From: Actinomycetes bacterium
GTDB taxonomy: Bacteria > Actinomycetota > Acidimicrobiia > Acidimicrobiales > Palsa-688
Assembly: GCA_021808665.1 (NCBI GenBank)
Contig: JAKBBA010000008.1
Location: 29,005-93,004 of the forward strand
DNA length: 64,000 nucleotides
Reading direction: 5' to 3'
The notes below the pieces were generated by a model. That model searched no databases, was not told where the DNA came from, and saw nothing but the letters and a program-made list of their open reading frames with translations. The translations under genes were made by a program, and so were the position numbers. The stretch's first letter is position 1. Each line of letters opens with the position of its first letter. This document shows, one piece after another, positions 63,833 to 64,000 of this stretch.

Positions 63833-64000
63833 CTAGCTGGGGCTGATCCCGAGATCCCTCAGCGTGTTGTCGTAGTCGGCTTTTGCCTTTCGGGCTTCCA
63901 TGCTGCGACTAGAAGCCTCTAGGCATGCGATCAGGATCCGCCACAGGCGATCGTGGTACTTGTCGACTTCGAGTCCGCGCCGGGCTACGACGGCGGCGGT
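63833..64000 (-). CDS. C-terminus of a BTAD-type transcriptional regulator (partial)
   Basis: The minus-strand frame is open from the window edge to a TAG at 63833-63835 (55 codons). It reads ARRGLEVDKYHDRLWRILIA then ADYDNTLRDLGISPS at its end, matching the end of bacterial transcriptional activator domains (TPR-like, as in AfsR/SARP regulators). The upstream part lies outside the window. It is convergent with the PAAR-like gene and may regulate the cluster. Confidence 0.65.
   Translation of the reverse strand, partial: TAAVVARRGLEVDKYHDRLWRILIACLEASSRSMEARKAKADYDNTLRDLGISPS

Overview
The window is a high-GC chromosome segment from an actinobacterium. The evidence is the arrangement lepA-hrcA, a FolP2-type dihydropteroate synthase homologue, a PAC2-family protein, a long-form (ICL2-like) isocitrate lyase, a DevS-like sensor remnant and frequent GTG/TTG starts. 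The class Acidimicrobiia is possible, but this is an inference from gene content and not a proven placement.

Layout. Positions 1-12 kb are housekeeping: partial hrcA, lepA, a cytidylate-kinase-like protein, a serine-acetyltransferase-like protein, rpsT, holA, a folP2-like gene, a thioredoxin-TPR protein, a phosphotransferase, a PAC2 protein, leuS and tRNA-Ala(GGC). Positions 12-17 kb hold an overlapping malate synthase/isocitrate lyase pair (glyoxylate shunt) and an alpha/beta hydrolase. Positions 17-21 kb hold an EAL-DICT protein, a ThDP enzyme and a TetR regulator with a perfect 19-bp palindrome upstream.

Positions 21-37 kb look like a hypoxia/fermentation block. It contains phosphoketolase, acetate kinase, a DevS-like sensor that lacks its ATPase domain, and a GNAT/ADP-forming acyl-CoA synthetase fusion. 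It also has a small membrane protein, a zinc-ribbon protein, two universal stress proteins, a GltD-like oxidoreductase fused to a ferredoxin, and pyruvate:ferredoxin oxidoreductase. Several intergenic regions in this block carry sites of the form GKGAC-N4-GKCCC, resembling the DevR/DosR box. I infer a shared low-oxygen regulon. Positions 37-44 kb hold a NicO/UreH-like membrane protein, a GH2-like protein that lacks its expected nucleophile, an SCP2-like protein, mdh, icd and a YkgJ-type cysteine-cluster protein.

Positions 44.4-64 kb are the accessory highlight: a complete-looking actinobacterial contractile injection system (CIS/eCIS), almost all on the minus strand with genes touching or overlapping. 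Read in transcription order it encodes a LuxR-type regulator with a degenerate receiver, a Pvc16-like terminator, an AAA+ ATPase, a DUF4157 HExxH protein, sheath, tube, an assembly-chaperone-like protein, DUF6760, a 995-residue Pro/Ala-rich DUF4157 protein, a second tube-like protein, a LysM hub, a VgrG-like spike, a gp25-like protein, a baseplate-J-like protein, a tail-protein-I-like protein, a zinc-ribbon/transmembrane/discoidin-like protein and a lysine-rich repeat protein. A PAAR-like (DUF4280) tip gene is divergently transcribed, and the C-terminus of a BTAD-type regulator runs off the window end. I find no tail fibre or conventional tape measure. This resembles the fibreless cytoplasmic CIS of Streptomyces, with the transmembrane/discoidin protein as the candidate membrane-docking factor and the 995-residue and lysine-rich proteins as the least explained components.
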